Of a DNA stretch of 64,000 bases, positions 32,860-45,277 are shown in pieces. How positions within the stretch are numbered: the first letter of the stretch is position 1; every line of letters starts with the position of its first letter. The stretch covers positions 85,306 through 149,305 of the forward strand of contig MNCI01013723.1 in assembly GCA_015680685.1 (NCBI GenBank), given 5' to 3'. This DNA comes from Gnetum montanum (Eukaryota; Streptophyta; Gnetopsida; Gnetales; Gnetaceae). The translations under genes and the position numbers were made by a program. The notes beneath the pieces are model-generated. The model was not told the origin of the DNA, ran no database searches, and saw only the letters and a list, made by a program, of their open reading frames with translations.

Positions 32860-33420
32860 ATGAAGCCTAGAAGGCAGTCATAGAGGCAGCTAAACACCAA
32901 ATTAAAGCTAATCGTTAAGGAGGGGATAGAGCACCTCCTCAAGGTGGGGTTCATCTATTCCATCATAGATAATAAGTGGGTTAGCCCACTCATAATTGTA
33001 CCAACGAAGGATGGCAAATGGTGAGTTTGCATTGACTTTAGGTTGTTAAATATGGCAACATTTAAGAATCACTTTCCTTTGCCATTTGTGGATAAAGTAT
33101 TAGACATAATATCTAGGCATTATTATTATCATTTTTTGGATGATTATAGTGGCTATAACCAAATCCAAATTGCACTAGAAGACTAGGCCAAGACAACATT
33201 TGTAAGTCCTTGGGGGAATTTTGCATACTATAAGATGCGATTTGGCCTATGCAATGCCCCTGTGATACTTCAACACTTGGTTCTTAGTATCTTTCAACAA
33301 AAAATCGGTAGTGGTGTTGAATTCTTCATGGATGACTTCTCCACCTATAGAGCTACCTTTGAGCAAAGCCTTGGACTAACTTGAGCAAGTACTAAAGAGA
33401 TGTGTAGAGACAAACCTATG
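32860..33420 (+). pseudogene. Reverse transcriptase of element E1
   Basis: RT copies element RNA into DNA. Blocks seen in order: VEHLLKVGFIYSI, WVSPLIIVPTKDGKW, VCIDFRLLNMAT, HFPLPFVDKVLD, FLDDYSGYNQIQIALED, TTFVSPWGNFAYYKMRFGLC and NAP, then the catalytic box FMDDFS. The two Asp of the box are retained. Stops interrupt at about 33023 and 33183, and the frame slips after about 33400. Otherwise it is one of the better preserved RTs here. Confidence 0.85.
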
Positions 33421-33559
33421 GCTCAACTAGTAAAAGAGCCATCTCATAGTCTAAGAAGGCATTGTGCTAGGGCACCAAATTTCATAAAAAGGTATTGAGG
33501 TAGACCCAAACAAGATAAGGATCATCCAAGGAATAACATGTCAATCAAAGACTATTAAA

Positions 33560-34130
33560 GATATCTACTCATTCCTTGGGCACATTGGTTACTATCGACG
33601 TTTTATTGAGAATTTCTCTAAGATTGCAAAGTCATTGGTCAATCTTACAAAGAAAGAAGCACCTCTCATTTGGACCAAGGAATGTGAACATGCATTCCAA
33701 AAATTAAAATAGAAACTTATAGAAACACCAATCCTATAAGAACTAGATTGGTCCAAACCATTCCATATCACAACAGACACATCTAACTATGCTTTGGGAG
33801 TAATGCTCACATAGATGGATGATAAGAAACGTCCATATTATATCCACTACAAGAGTCGAAGCATTGTGGGAGCATAGTTAAATTACACCACCACAGAGAA
33901 ATAATTAATGGTAGTGGTGTATGTGCTAGAAAATTTTAGGCACTGTGTGTTGGGTTACAAAGTATTTGTGCATACAAACCATAGTGTAATTTGCTTCCTT
34001 ATGAATAAGTCGATGGGGAGCCCTCATATCATACGATGGCTTGTGATCTTGCAAAAATTTGATCTCATTATGGTAGATCAAAAAAGGATCGAGAATGTGG
34101 TCACTGACCACCTCTCTCACTTAAGATAGA
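33560..34130 (+). pseudogene. RNase H of element E1
   Basis: Thumb and connection sequence (FIENFSKIAKSLVNLTKKEA, CEHAFQKLK) leads to the RNase H blocks FHITTDTSNYALGVML, YYIHYKSRS, NYTTTEK, and the frame at 33908-34129 (LMVVVYVLENFRHCVLGYKV, FVHTNHSVICFLMNK, RIENVVTDHLSHL). The first Asp of the family is kept (TDTS); stops at about 33710, 33740 and 33902 break it. It would remove the RNA template during reverse transcription. Confidence 0.82.
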
Positions 34131-34269
34131 ATAACAAAGAGAACGAAAGCCCACTCTCTAATCAGTTTCTAGATGAACTCCTCTTTACTGAAGTAATAAA
34201 TGAACAAACACTTGAAAAAGTAATATGGTTTAATGGCATCCTCACATATCTTCTTACTCAAGAGATGCC

Positions 34270-35460
34270 ATAAGAGTTAGAGTTTAGTAAGAAGCAACAA
34301 TTTCTTCATCGGGCCAAATACTTCATGGAAATCAATAGACACCTCTATAAGGTGTGTGTCGATGGCCTGATCCATTGGTGTGTCCCTAACAAAGATCAAT
34401 TGCACATACTTTAGGATGCTCATGAAGGGCCTCATGGAGGCCACTATGTAAGGAGATGCATGGCCATAAAAATCTTGATGGCAAGATACTATTGGCCCAC
34501 AATCTTTAGGAACGTCCACCAGTTCGTCAAGTCTTGTGAATGTTGTCAACATGATGGGAGGATGACCACTCGCATGTAAGGTTCTCAATAATGGATTCAA
34601 CCATTGGAGCATTTCAACATATGGGGCATTGACTTCATGGGTCCCATCACACCCATGTCCAATGAAAAGGCATATATTATAGTGGTAGTTGACTACTACA
34701 CAAAATGGGTAGAAGTAATAGTCGTTACTGATTATACATCATCCACTTCTATCAAATTTATATAACAAAATATCCTAAATAGGTTTGGGATGCCACGTTC
34801 ACTAATTTTTGATAATGAAACTCATTTCATAGGTGCCACATTTAGAAAATTAATGTAATGCTTAGGGGTAGAACATAAATTAACAACATCTTACCACCCC
34901 CAAGCCAACAATCAAGTAGAGGTAACCAACTAGAAAATTACAAAAATACTAACACAGACCATTAGCAAATATAAGGACTGAAGTACAAAACCTAATGATG
35001 CACTCTGGGCTTATTGTTCAACTTGAAAACTTCCTATTAGATATTCTCCCTATGAGTTAGTGTACAGGAAACTTCCAACACTCCCAATTCAATCCAAGCT
35101 TTGTACACTCTCAACAGCCTATGATCTAAACCTTGACCTAACTTTAGCACAGAAGGAAAGATTGATCAATCTAAATGTGTTAGAAGAAAATATCTTAGTG
35201 GTTGTATCCTTGAATGAGGTGAACAAGACATTCAGCAAGCAGCATCATGACCTTAGAATCAGGAAAGTAAAACTTCATCCAGGAGATAAGGTTCTTTACT
35301 AGATCCCCACACAAGTATCCCAAAATAAAAAATTTCAAACATTGTGTAGGGATCTTATATAATTGATAAAACCTTTCCCTCTAGGACCATGTTGATCTAC
35401 AAACCTGACAGCCCAAATAAAAAGTAGTTGGTTAACATCCAATAAGTCAAACCTTTCCTA
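34270..35460 (+). pseudogene. Integrase of element E1
   Basis: The zinc-finger region shows the H..H..C..C set: DAHEGPHGGHY, then SCECCQ. The catalytic triad blocks are GIDFMGPITP (first Asp), LIFDNETHF (second Asp) and HPQANNQVEVTN (Glu). The C-terminal part at 35060-35302 reads NVLEENILVVVSLNEV and KVKLHPGDKVLY, the usual GDxVL end domain, and a weak tail follows to about 35450. Stops at 34412, 34579 and beyond make it defective. It is homologous to 59200-60410. Integrase joins element DNA to the host chromosome. Confidence 0.85.
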
Positions 35461-37595
35461 GAACCAACATAGGCTAGTGTCAATACTTCCTCAATAGATG
35501 GACAACCATGTTTTATTTTTCAAATCTCCTCCCTCAAACTCAGTCATGGGGTAGATGGCCATCCATGTTGACCATTACCATGGCCTCTCAATTTTTCTAG
35601 ATTTTTTTTTCACATTTTTTATTTGACAAATTTTTTATTTTTAAATTTTTCTAATTTTACACCTTCTTTAGTACCTTTAAATTTTCTTGATTAGTTTACA
35701 CTTCCTTATATATTTTACTTTATTTTGCTTTCTTTTGTTTAGGTTTGATATTTTCTCATTTTTGCTAATAAATTTGCTTTATTGTCATAGGACATAATGT
35801 TGTTGTTGTTCTTTACTAATGATGGTTTGTATTTAATGTGTGATTGTTGATGTCTGGTTTCTATTTTTGAATTTTGATGTCTAATGACTTTGACATGGTT
35901 TATTTTTCATGGAACAAGTAGTGAGTCCACATCATCTACCCATCTAATGAACTCTATGGTTTTCCTTGTTTTGGGAACTTGAGGTTCCTTTTCATTAAAG
36001 AAACTTTTAATTAATCAATGACCTTGGTAGCTCTAGAATTAGGAAGGATTCAAAGGTTTGTAAAGGGTGTAAGTTCAAGGGGACTCAATGCTCTTTGTAC
36101 TCTTCTTCTTACTTGAGTGCTTGAGTGTTTTTCGCAGACTTCTTACCATTCCATACCACCTAATGATAGGAAGAAAAATAACATCATTACATTGTGTGGT
36201 TCCCATCATTCAAAAAAATAATGGAAATTCAAAGCACACCCCTTGGAAAAATAAAAGAGGCTACAAGCATTGGTTATGGGACTTGAAAGACATGCACCTA
36301 TGCTTGACGGTCCCTTCTAATTAAGGCCCTCTCTCTCACTTCCTACTTCTCCTCTCTTCTCTTTTTAGAACGATGATGGTTTTTTGGAAGCACTCTTATG
36401 TCTTGAGTGGATGGATCAGTCTTAGAGTGGCAATGCGAAGTCACTGAAAGTGGATGGTTTTTGGACTAGACTAAGGATGGAACTTCTCAGGTCATTTTAA
36501 CCAAAAATTCCACAAGGGACTTGTTATGGCCTTAATTTGGAACTCCATTCCACCTTCTCTATCATCCATCTATGCTTCCATAACTCACCTCATTGCCAGG
36601 TTCTATGTTATGCTCCATGTTTTGGTATGATGTGTTGGGATTCTTGTTTGGATTCTTTCAGGTTGGGCTTTAACTTTTCATGATCATTAAATTGACTATG
36701 GGACCCATGGACTCCTTAGTTGAGGTTATGCAAGGGCAAAAATGGCATAGCTCTTGGCTTGATTAGTTTAGGTTCCTTACCTTTGACATCGCTACAATCC
36801 TATCTTTCACATTTTCCATTGTATAAACCACTCAATGCTTCTTAATCTTTCATTTCATTCATTCACTCAATCAATTTTTCTCCATTTTCTCAAATTTATA
36901 AACTTCAATGCCCTCTTCTCATGATTTCATACTATTCTTGGTCTTCTAAGCTTTTATTTGATCCCAATTTCATCAAAAAATTCCTTATGTTTTGAAATTT
37001 TAACCAAAGTCAACAGAAGTCAACATTGGTCAATAGTTGCATCAATGAGGCCTCATCGACATAGTTGACTGCATCGATGAGCCCTTGTCAATGAGGCCTC
37101 ATTGATGTAGTGTAAAAATACTATATATACCACCACACACTTTGGAATTTTTTGCAAATTACTCATAACACATGGGGAATTTTTGCAATCTTTCAAAGCC
37201 CAAAACCTTCCAAAGTTCATAACTTCCCAACCATTTGTCCAAATCATGCCATTTTTTGATCTTATGCTTATTGGAGGTAATATCTTTATCATGGGGACCA
37301 CAACCCTTAAGGTGTTTGATAAAAAATTGATGGATTTTTTTGTAAATTTTCCTAACTCCCTTAAAGGGCTAATAACCTTAACCATATATAAACACCAACT
37401 TTTTCCAAGGTAACCCTTCCAACAACCTCCAAGATGAATTATTCATAATAACACATAAAATAAATAATAATTGGATTCATTAAATCATCCATAATCACAA
37501 CTTAGCCAAGTGCAACTATCCTCAATAGTTAATGTATCCCAATTGTTTTAAGGTTACATAATGATTGCTAATCCATGGTCTTATTGTGATTACAA
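35461..37595 (+). other. Long non-coding spacer of element E1
   Basis: About 2.1 kb between integrase and ORF3. No long frame is supported. It aligns with 60470-62597 of E2 in order (for example GTGAGTCCACATCATCTACC against GTGAATCCACGACATCTACC), so it is a genuine part of the element. Near its end it carries the palindrome-TATA block at 37036-37130. Confidence 0.65.
37036..37130 (+). promoter_or_regulatory. Internal copy of LTR U3 promoter block
   Basis: Contains CATCAATGAGGCCTCATC at 37040-37057 and CAATGAGGCCTCATTGATG at 37089-37107, the same palindrome core as the LTR U3, then CTATATATA at 37121-37129. It lies about 470 bp upstream of the ORF3 start. The TATA-like box and its distance to ORF3 are kept in E2 (TATAAATA at 62136-62143, start at 62598). 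It probably drives ORF3; this is inferred. Confidence 0.55.
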
Positions 37596-40454
37596 ATGGC
37601 ACCCAAACAAAAGCATCCACAAGAAGGATAACCCTCACAACCATGGAAGAAATGACCTAGAGCTAGAAGGGACCAGCAAGAACAGGGCCAAGAACTACCA
37701 AAGGTAACCCATGCAATAGAACCTCTTCAGAAGAAGCCCAAAGCGGAATCTATTTGACAAATTCTAAAGAAATAAGTGCCTACAGAACAATCCTAATGAG
37801 GAGAAGCACCTAGACCCATGTCAAGGCTTGAGGTCACTCTAACTCAAGCCTACCTAGAGATCATCAAGTCCCGAGAAATCCAAAGATCAGTTCTTTAAGA
37901 GATAAACTTTGGGTCATTTTTGCAGAAAGCTCCAAAGGATGTCAAGACACAATTGCAAGCCTCACCCATGTGGCTAGTCATCACGTCTAGTGGGAAATGG
38001 TACATGAGATAGACCTATCTCTTTTGGAGTAGCTGAAGGCTAGGGTCCATTGTAAAAATCAAGGACATTCAATTGTTCTACTCGATGGAAGCTATTGCAT
38101 AGGCACTGGGGTTGCCAAACATTGGAACATAGTTGATAGAGATATCAACAAAAGTTAATCCTAAGGCAAAAATGGAATGGACCCAGTGATGCTACAGGGT
38201 TGACCATAAGGAGTATGGTGTGCTCACACCAGTGAAGCAGATTTATTTCAAGGTTGTGGCCTATCACCTTAATCCAACAGTGAGGCCAAGCAAGGTAACT
38301 ACTTTCTCCACCCAAGCATGCACCACTCTAAGTGGAAAATTTCTTATTAACCTTCCACAACTAATTTATTTGAAGATTAAGAAGTGCTTCAAGGAGAAAA
38401 AACATGGGAAAAAATACCCTACCCTTTTCATGCCTCACCAGAAAACTTTGCAAAATGGTAGGCATTGTTCACTATTCTAATGATACTCTCAAGCATGCTC
38501 CCTTGGCCTCATGGGCAAAAATAATAAAAGATAAGATGTCAACGACCACTCAAGAAGAGGAGATATCACCACCACCACCCACTCAAGAGACAACATTGGA
38601 GGCCCGCGTAGTCCTTGAGCATCTATGTCAAATCTGAGAACAACTCTTGAGCGAACAAGAGCAACAAGTAGGAATGAGTGGGGTAGATCCATCTGTGTAT
38701 TAGCCAACAATGAATCACCTTAATGAGGTGGCCCGAACAGTTAGCCAGATGGAGAGGGGTGGTTCCATTTTCTCTATCCAAAGAACATAGTTTCCTTTGA
38801 GGTTGGATCCTAACACTCAAGAGGTAATGAATCCCATTAGCGACACATCATCTATTCCCAAAAATCTCTGGGAATGCCACCACTTTCTCAGTGTAGTTGG
38901 AGGAAAGTGAAAAGGAAACTATTTTGGTGATGCAACATTGAGGGTAGGAGACAACAAAGGAAGTGGTAGCTTACCATGTAGCTAAAGCACTAAATGCACC
39001 TGCAACATTTGTACCAAATGTATTTCCACTCCAAGATGTGTAGGCATCTGCAAGCATGTTCAGCTAGAAATGAAATGCAGCTTAGCATGAATAGTTGCTT
39101 GAACAACTATTAGGAACTAGGCAACCGACTTTGAACATATTTGATCTCATAGAGAACATCATCACAACCTAGTTAGAGCTAATGAATGCAAGGGATAGAT
39201 GCATTATTTTGGAAGGGCAACTAGAATGGCCCAAGAGCAAAATCAATGCTTGGCCACGAAGGTTGCTAAACTTTGTGTCTAACTTGTAGAACAAGTAATC
39301 CTCAGCCTAGCAATGACAAGAGATGAAACTATCAAACAACTTTAAAAATAATTTCAAAGGCTAAGGAGGAGGTAGTAATGGCCATCTTCAAATAGTCCAT
39401 AATAAAAGCTGAAACGTATTCCATCAAAAAGAACTTGAATCAGATACACCAAGAGAATGAAGCATTGACCACGCAAAGTCATTACCTGTGAAATGTTAAT
39501 GCTCAAAGAGATCAAATGTAAGAATTCATTCATTAATAGCAAGAGAAACTTGCTAGAGTCAACACTAAATTAAGGAAATTGGCCACAGAGAACCACAATC
39601 TATCAATGGAGGAGGTACACACCTTGCAATAAAAGTCTACCATTGAGATCACTGCCTAGAAGAATAAAGCCCTCAAATTTGAGAAAGTAAAGAATCACTA
39701 TAAGAACCAGGTTGGCTTGCAAAATGAAATTAATGAGAAAAAAATCTAAATGGAAAAGGAGAAAGTGAATGAAGCCCTTCAGTAACTCTAGAAAGGAAGA
39801 GAGATGCGGCAACCCATCCTTGATGGGATTAACACCTACAACAAAGTAGAGATTTGCTTGAAGGAGTTACAAAGCAAGGAAATGATAGACTACATGGAGT
39901 TGGCCAATCTCCATTATGCAAACCTAGCAATGTTGACAGTCAAACAACCATAATTAGAATTGGAGAAATAAGTGGCTAGCTCATATCTACTATACAAGGC
40001 TAAGTTCAAGCAGCACAAAGACACCAAGCAAAAGCTTGAGACTACTAACGCTAAACTTGAAGTTCTCAAAAGATGATTCAAAGATCAACGATCTATCACT
40101 AAGAACCTATTTAAATATATGAATGACTACCAGGAGCTGAAGAACATAGTGAGAGTGTTTGACATTGAATGCAAATAGTTTGCTACCTGGTTTTTCAATG
40201 CCAAGGAGTTATTTTCAGCAATCTTGTGTCCTTGGGATGTGCCTATTCCAACCTACATTCAAGAATCTGTGTGGATAATGCATGATCCTAGGAGTAAGGA
40301 GGAGAAAATTAAAGCATTGCTAAATTCTTTCTATCTTCTACCTAAAGTCACAGCAGCAACATGACAACTGCAGCCACCTCAACCACTACTAGTGTGTGAA
40401 GCTAGTGAAAGTTCCTCGAAGCCTCAAGAACCACCACCACTTAGGACTATTTGA
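37596..40454 (+). pseudogene. ORF3 of element E1, Athila-type extra ORF
   Basis: The ORF starts Met-Ala-Pro-Lys-Gln and, allowing for stops, spans about 950 codons to a Pro-rich end. The N-terminal third has a conserved helical domain (YGVLTPVKQIYFKVVAYHLN, RPSKVTTFST, LSGKFLINLPQLIY), resembling the ORF1-type protein of Athila elements and other plant transposon-associated proteins of unknown function. The rest is largely Glu/Lys/Gln-rich coiled coil, ending YIQESVWIMHDPRSKEEKIK and PPQPLL. I see no signal peptide or membrane segment that would support an envelope-like role. E2 carries the same N-terminal domain. About 20 stops are present. Family naming is from pattern memory only. Confidence 0.6.
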
Positions 40455-40703
40455 TCTTCTTCAACAAGCTTCATACCATCAAGGAACGTGTTGTCTAATT
40501 TTCTGAAGAGTTAAATCAAGGTGTTCAATTTTGTGTCTTAAACACCTTCATTTTTTGTAATGTACTAATTTGTACACCCGGGCACTCCATTTTTTGTCAA
40601 GTCGGTCAATTTGTTTGGTTGAAGAAAAGTTAATCAATAATCTCATACCTTCCCAATTTTGTAAAAGAACTTGAGGATGAGTTTTCATTCAATTGTGGGG
40701 ATA

Positions 40704-41597
40704 TGATGAGTTGTTGTTGGTTGGCTACATCAATGAGGCCTCATTAACATAGTCAACCATGTTGATGAGGCCCTGTCAATGCATCTTATCCTACGTCAAC
40801 AAGGCCCCATCAATGCAATGTCTGTCAATTGCCTATAAATACGTGCCTACCAGCTAAATTTATGGCAATCTAAATCTCAATAGTAGCAAAGCTCTTGCAT
40901 TTTTTCCATTCGAAAGTTAGAATTTTTTCCCCAAGTGCCAGCAATAGGAGTCATTGAGTGTACAGATCTTTATTTGAGCATTGTTGTACTTGAGCATGAT
41001 AATGTGTGCTGTAATAAAGGCAAGCTTTCTGATAAACCTTGCTACACTTTGGATAGATTAACTATTTTATTTATGAATTTATTGTTTCTAATTATTTATT
41101 AAATGTTTTCAATTAATATTTTAGATAAGTAATTAAGCTAGATAGATTACACACATAAGTACAACCTCTTTTAGCATAACACGTATTTGCTTGGTAATCC
41201 CGGCAGCATTATTACTTAGTACACCACGTAGCGTAGTGCTTGGTCACCTAGCAGTAGATAGGTGGGTTCAAGACCTGTACGGAAAGTGGGATCAAATGTT
41301 TATGTTAGGATTAGTTAAATGATTAGTTAATTAGTTAATTTAGATTAATTAATCAAATCCCTTTTTATCTACATTTCAAGCATCCAACTATAAAACATAA
41401 AAATGATAAAAATCGAAGGCCTTAGTTACACTTAACCATGCCAACAAGTGTCACAAGTGTAATTGGGAAGACAACAATTGACCTTAAGGCTAGGTTCACT
41501 TCCTAAAGGGCTAGTGCATTGGAAATGATAAAGTCCAGAAAGTTTGACTGGATCGAGAGTGAATGTTTTGTGATTCACATGGTTTTGCCACTCATCA
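40704..41597 (+). repeat. 3' LTR of element E1
   Basis: 894 bp from TGATGAGTTGTTGTTGG to GCCACTCATCA, preceded by the purine run GTGGGGATA. It has the same blocks as the 5' LTR, with a palindrome at 40725-40752 and CCTATAAATA at 40831-40840. Differences from the 5' LTR are mostly transitions, including loss of the GGGTGTAGGGGTACCTC block near the end. Confidence 0.85.
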
Positions 41598-43764
41598 TCA
41601 ATCTTAAAGGTGTGTATTTGAAACCTTTATTTTACTTAGAATATTGATTGTTTGTTATTTGTATTAATGATTATTTCATGAGGGCATGTGAAATTTCTTA
41701 TGAGTTGCAAGTCATGCATGAGATCTTTCATAACTTACAAAAGTGATTTTTAACGTAAATGTATTAGGCTTATGAGTTAGAATTTTCTCTCTATCATGTG
41801 CACTTGTTATTTCATGTTTTGGTAAAAATTACTAATGAATGTTCTACATCATTCTATTTAAGGTTGGTGATCTCTTATGAGGCTACAAGGGCTTCATCCT
41901 TGGAGGTGGTTCATGGTGTTAACCCCTGCTATTTTATCCAACCTAGTGATCTTCTAGTGTGGGTTATAAGATGTTGTAGGGTTAGAGGAACTTGATGTGT
42001 GACAACTAGATGGCCAAAGAATCTATCAAGTACCCATTAAAATAAAACATATATATGCATATTAATGATTTGTTATGTCTTTATCATGATGGAATGTAAA
42101 CTACACACTATTTTTATTTAGCATTTTCATGGTCATTTTTGGATGGATTTGTTAAGAGAGTTGTCAAGTCCCAATTCCTTGTTAAATGGTCCTTTGTTCA
42201 AGCCCACATTTTCTTCAATATGAACATAAGAAAAATTGCAAAATTTTGGAATGAAGATTGAAAAACTTTGACACCATGTTAATCAATCATGGTGGTCAAC
42301 CTTGATACATTTAAGATTTGACATTTGAGTTCATAAAATATACTTATTCTATTTTGCTTAAAATTTGATGATGACATTTCCTAGTTTAAAGAGTGCTATT
42401 TTAATGTATGGTTTATATTTTCTAATTTATACTTTTTATTCCAAAAAGAAATGTATAAAATGCTTACCTAAAAAATATGTTCTCTATTCTATTTCAAAAA
42501 AAGAAATCAAAGAGAGAGCCACATAATTTGATAAACCATTTAGGTTATCCAAATCTCTTTTTGACACCTGTATGGTTTGGGTTAAGTTTTATAGACATCA
42601 TAGAAAGAAAATGAAAACAAATTTTTTTCTATATAGAATATTTGCTACATAATTTCTCATGCTTTAGCTTACATTTTTAAAAAAATTTCAAAGATTTCAA
42701 GTGCTTTAGGATGGAGTAAAACATTGTTCAAAACCCACTATCTATTATTAGTCATGTTGATATTTATAATTTCACATTCATTTTAGGTTGGCATTGCCCC
42801 TATGCTAAGATTCTATTTTCCAAAAATGAAGATCATTCAAATGAAGGAAACACTAGTTAATTTCCATCCCTCCATGAACCTATGCTAATATTCATATAGG
42901 ATCAGTGATGTGAGGGAATAAAAATCCTTTTCTTTAAGAAACAAACCTCTGCATTGTGCTTATCATTCTTAATTTGCATTTCTACTTGAATATTAAAACA
43001 TGAATTTCATAAACTACATTGATCTCAATTCATCATAACTATTTTTTCTTAATTTCTTGAATTGCATTTCCAATTATGCTTATTCATACGTCTCACACTT
43101 CATTCATACTTTTGTATTGTTCCTACACTCAAACTTCAATATTTCCTCAATATAGTAGATTCAATCATTATCAACCATAGATTCAACATGTTAACTAATC
43201 AATGTTTAGTTGTCAATACATTGTCCATTCATGGTGCATCTTGCTACAATGTCTTATAATAACTCAATCCTCAATGTTGTTATTTAATACGTAGTACTAT
43301 TATTCTTAGTTTTTGTTTTCTCTTAACTACTAACCCATAGATCCCATGATTACCACAAAACATTGATTTTAACTTATCATACATTATTTTTGGTGATTGT
43401 TCCTACCAAATATCAAGTTTGAATAACATCCTCAATCTAACTTGTTTTATGTCTCACAATCCTTTCTACAATAATTTCAATACTAACTTAATTTTCAATA
43501 CTCCTTTGCAACTTTATACTTTACCGGCCATCACCTTCACCAAATGTCCATTCATCCTTGTCAAAAACAAATGTTGAACATATTTCTTAATTACTCTTCT
43601 TCTAACATTTTGAGGTTTCTTCATCTGTCAATTTTTTCATTTACTATTGATTGCTCTATATCTTTCATTCTTCATAGCAAATTACTATTGCAAAGTAAAG
43701 TTTTTAAATTAAATTTTGAAATAGTTTCTACATTTATTTCAACAAATCTAAGATAGTTTTTGAT
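41598..43764. other. AT-rich, no recognised gene
   Basis: No motif recognised. Open frames are low complexity or short. Confidence 0.4.
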
Positions 43765-45000
43765 TCTCAAAAACCAACCTTAAATCACATTCTTAATTAT
43801 TTTTATTGTGATTTCTCAAAGTCACATCGATGTTAATGCCTATTTAATTTTCACAATTTTACAATTGTACTTTTGTGATATCTCAAAGGAAACATTCCTA
43901 GATAATTGCATTACAAGTAGAAAAAATGCACTCCCACTCTTATGCCATGGAAAGAACCCTAACATAGACTAGCATAACAAAAAATAGTCCCTAACATATA
44001 GCTAAAACTTCACAAGTTCTAAAGGACCAACCATAAAATTATAGAAGATTCGAAAAAAAGCATCTTTATCTCAATGTTAACTCCTTAAAAACATTGAAGT
44101 TGTCAACATATCCTTTTTAGCAAGTCTAATTTGAATTTTCAAATTCCGTTTAAGAGTATATACATTGATTTCAACAAATCTAATCTAGTTTTCCTTCTCA
44201 AAAACTGATCTTAAATGGTATTCTTAATCATTTTTATTGCAATTTCTCAAATTCACTCCATACCAATGTCAATGCCCATCTAATTTTCAATGTTTCATAA
44301 TTATAGTTTTCTAATATATATTAACATGTTTATTCTTAAATTTTAAAAGCTATATGGTTACTTAACCTCTAGCAAGGACTTGTTGTTGCATCATGTCTCT
44401 AAGGGTTTTTTCCATTTGTGAAATACATAAACATGAATAAGTGCACAAGGAGTCCACAATAACAAATGGCATGTGTAAAATTTCTCAAAAAAAACACAAA
44501 AGAAAAAGAGACAAGCAATGCATCACCCCAAAGCAAGCATACCTAGATAGCCTCATTACAAGTACAAAAAAGGACTCATCCACTTCTATCCCATTGAAAG
44601 AAACCAAGCATAAACTAGCACAACCAATGAAAGAAACTAACAAAATAGCTCTAACAATAGAAATACCAAAGGACCCTTCATAAAATTATAAAAGATTTCA
44701 AACAAGCATCTTTATCTTAAGGTTAACTCTAAAACATTGAGGTTGTTAACTTATGCTTTTACACAAAAAGTCTAATTCAAATTCTTTTTACCTATTAATC
44801 CTTTTTATATCTTGTTAATTTGTTGCTTTCATGAGTTAAGATTAAATCACATTCTTAATCATCTAGAATACAATGTTTCACACTTCTATCCTTTTTGTTT
44901 CAATGTCACATCCCATCTAATTTGTAGTGCTACTTGTTTGTACTAGAAATATTATTTTCTACAACTTTAAGATTGTATGAGAGAATGTCACTTTTTAATA
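43765..45000 (+). repeat. Diverged tandem duplication
   Basis: The motif TTCTTAATTATTTTTATTGT with its flanks recurs at about 43785, 44225 (as TTCTTAATCATTTTTATTGC) and, shortened, 44853. Likewise a block at 43918-44110 (ACTCCCACTCTTATGCCATG onward) matches 44577-44755. Units are roughly 430-650 bp and well diverged. The last unit belongs to the flank shared with 9560-10000. Confidence 0.5.
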
Positions 45001-45081
45001 TATACCAATTATGCTAATTTGTTTTGTTTGTCAATTTGTTTTCTTAATTAGTTAGAAATAAAATTGATTCCTCTACCCTGG

Positions 45082-45275
45082 CTACATTAATGAAAAGGAA
45101 GCTTATTGGAAGCCCAGAATTCCAAAGGTTTGCATGGTGGCAATTTTCCCTATCTCAATATAAATTTTCTATTAAACAAATTCCTAGAAGTTTTAATCAT
45201 CTTATCAATGCCTAAACTAGAGAATTGAGATCCATAATATTTTAGTTGTCTTTAAGTTCTATTTGAAGCTTATTC
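45082..45275 (+). pseudogene. Caulimovirid-like RNase H tail, copy 3
   Basis: Counterpart of 10142-10330 in locus B (GCTACATTAATGAAAAGGAA in both). The frame is further decayed. It ends just before LTR B, at the same point as in locus A. Confidence 0.48.
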
Positions 45276-45277
45276 AA

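Larger units (their letters stand above)
28264..41597 (+). mobile_element. Complete-structure gypsy element E1, about 13.3 kb
   Basis: Two LTRs in direct orientation (28264-29180 and 40704-41597) bracket a primer site, gag, protease, RT, RNase H and integrase, then a long spacer, a third ORF and a purine run before the 3' LTR. Domain order, the tRNA-Asp type primer site and the extra 3' ORF fit the Athila/Tat side of plant Ty3/gypsy. Five-base flanks are CTAAT left and TCAAT right, an imperfect match consistent with an old insertion. All ORFs contain stops, so it is not autonomous. One single N (29898) marks a short assembly repeat. Element E2 at 57958-64000 is a second member. Confidence 0.82.

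Noticed and set aside
33926-34120. Minus-strand frame opposite E1 RNase H, also seen in E2 (58884-59069)
   Set aside because: Its conservation follows from the conserved sense-strand RNase H.
39354-39812. Minus-strand Leu/Phe-rich frames in E1 ORF3
   Set aside because: Antisense of the Glu/Lys/Gln-rich coiled coil of ORF3.
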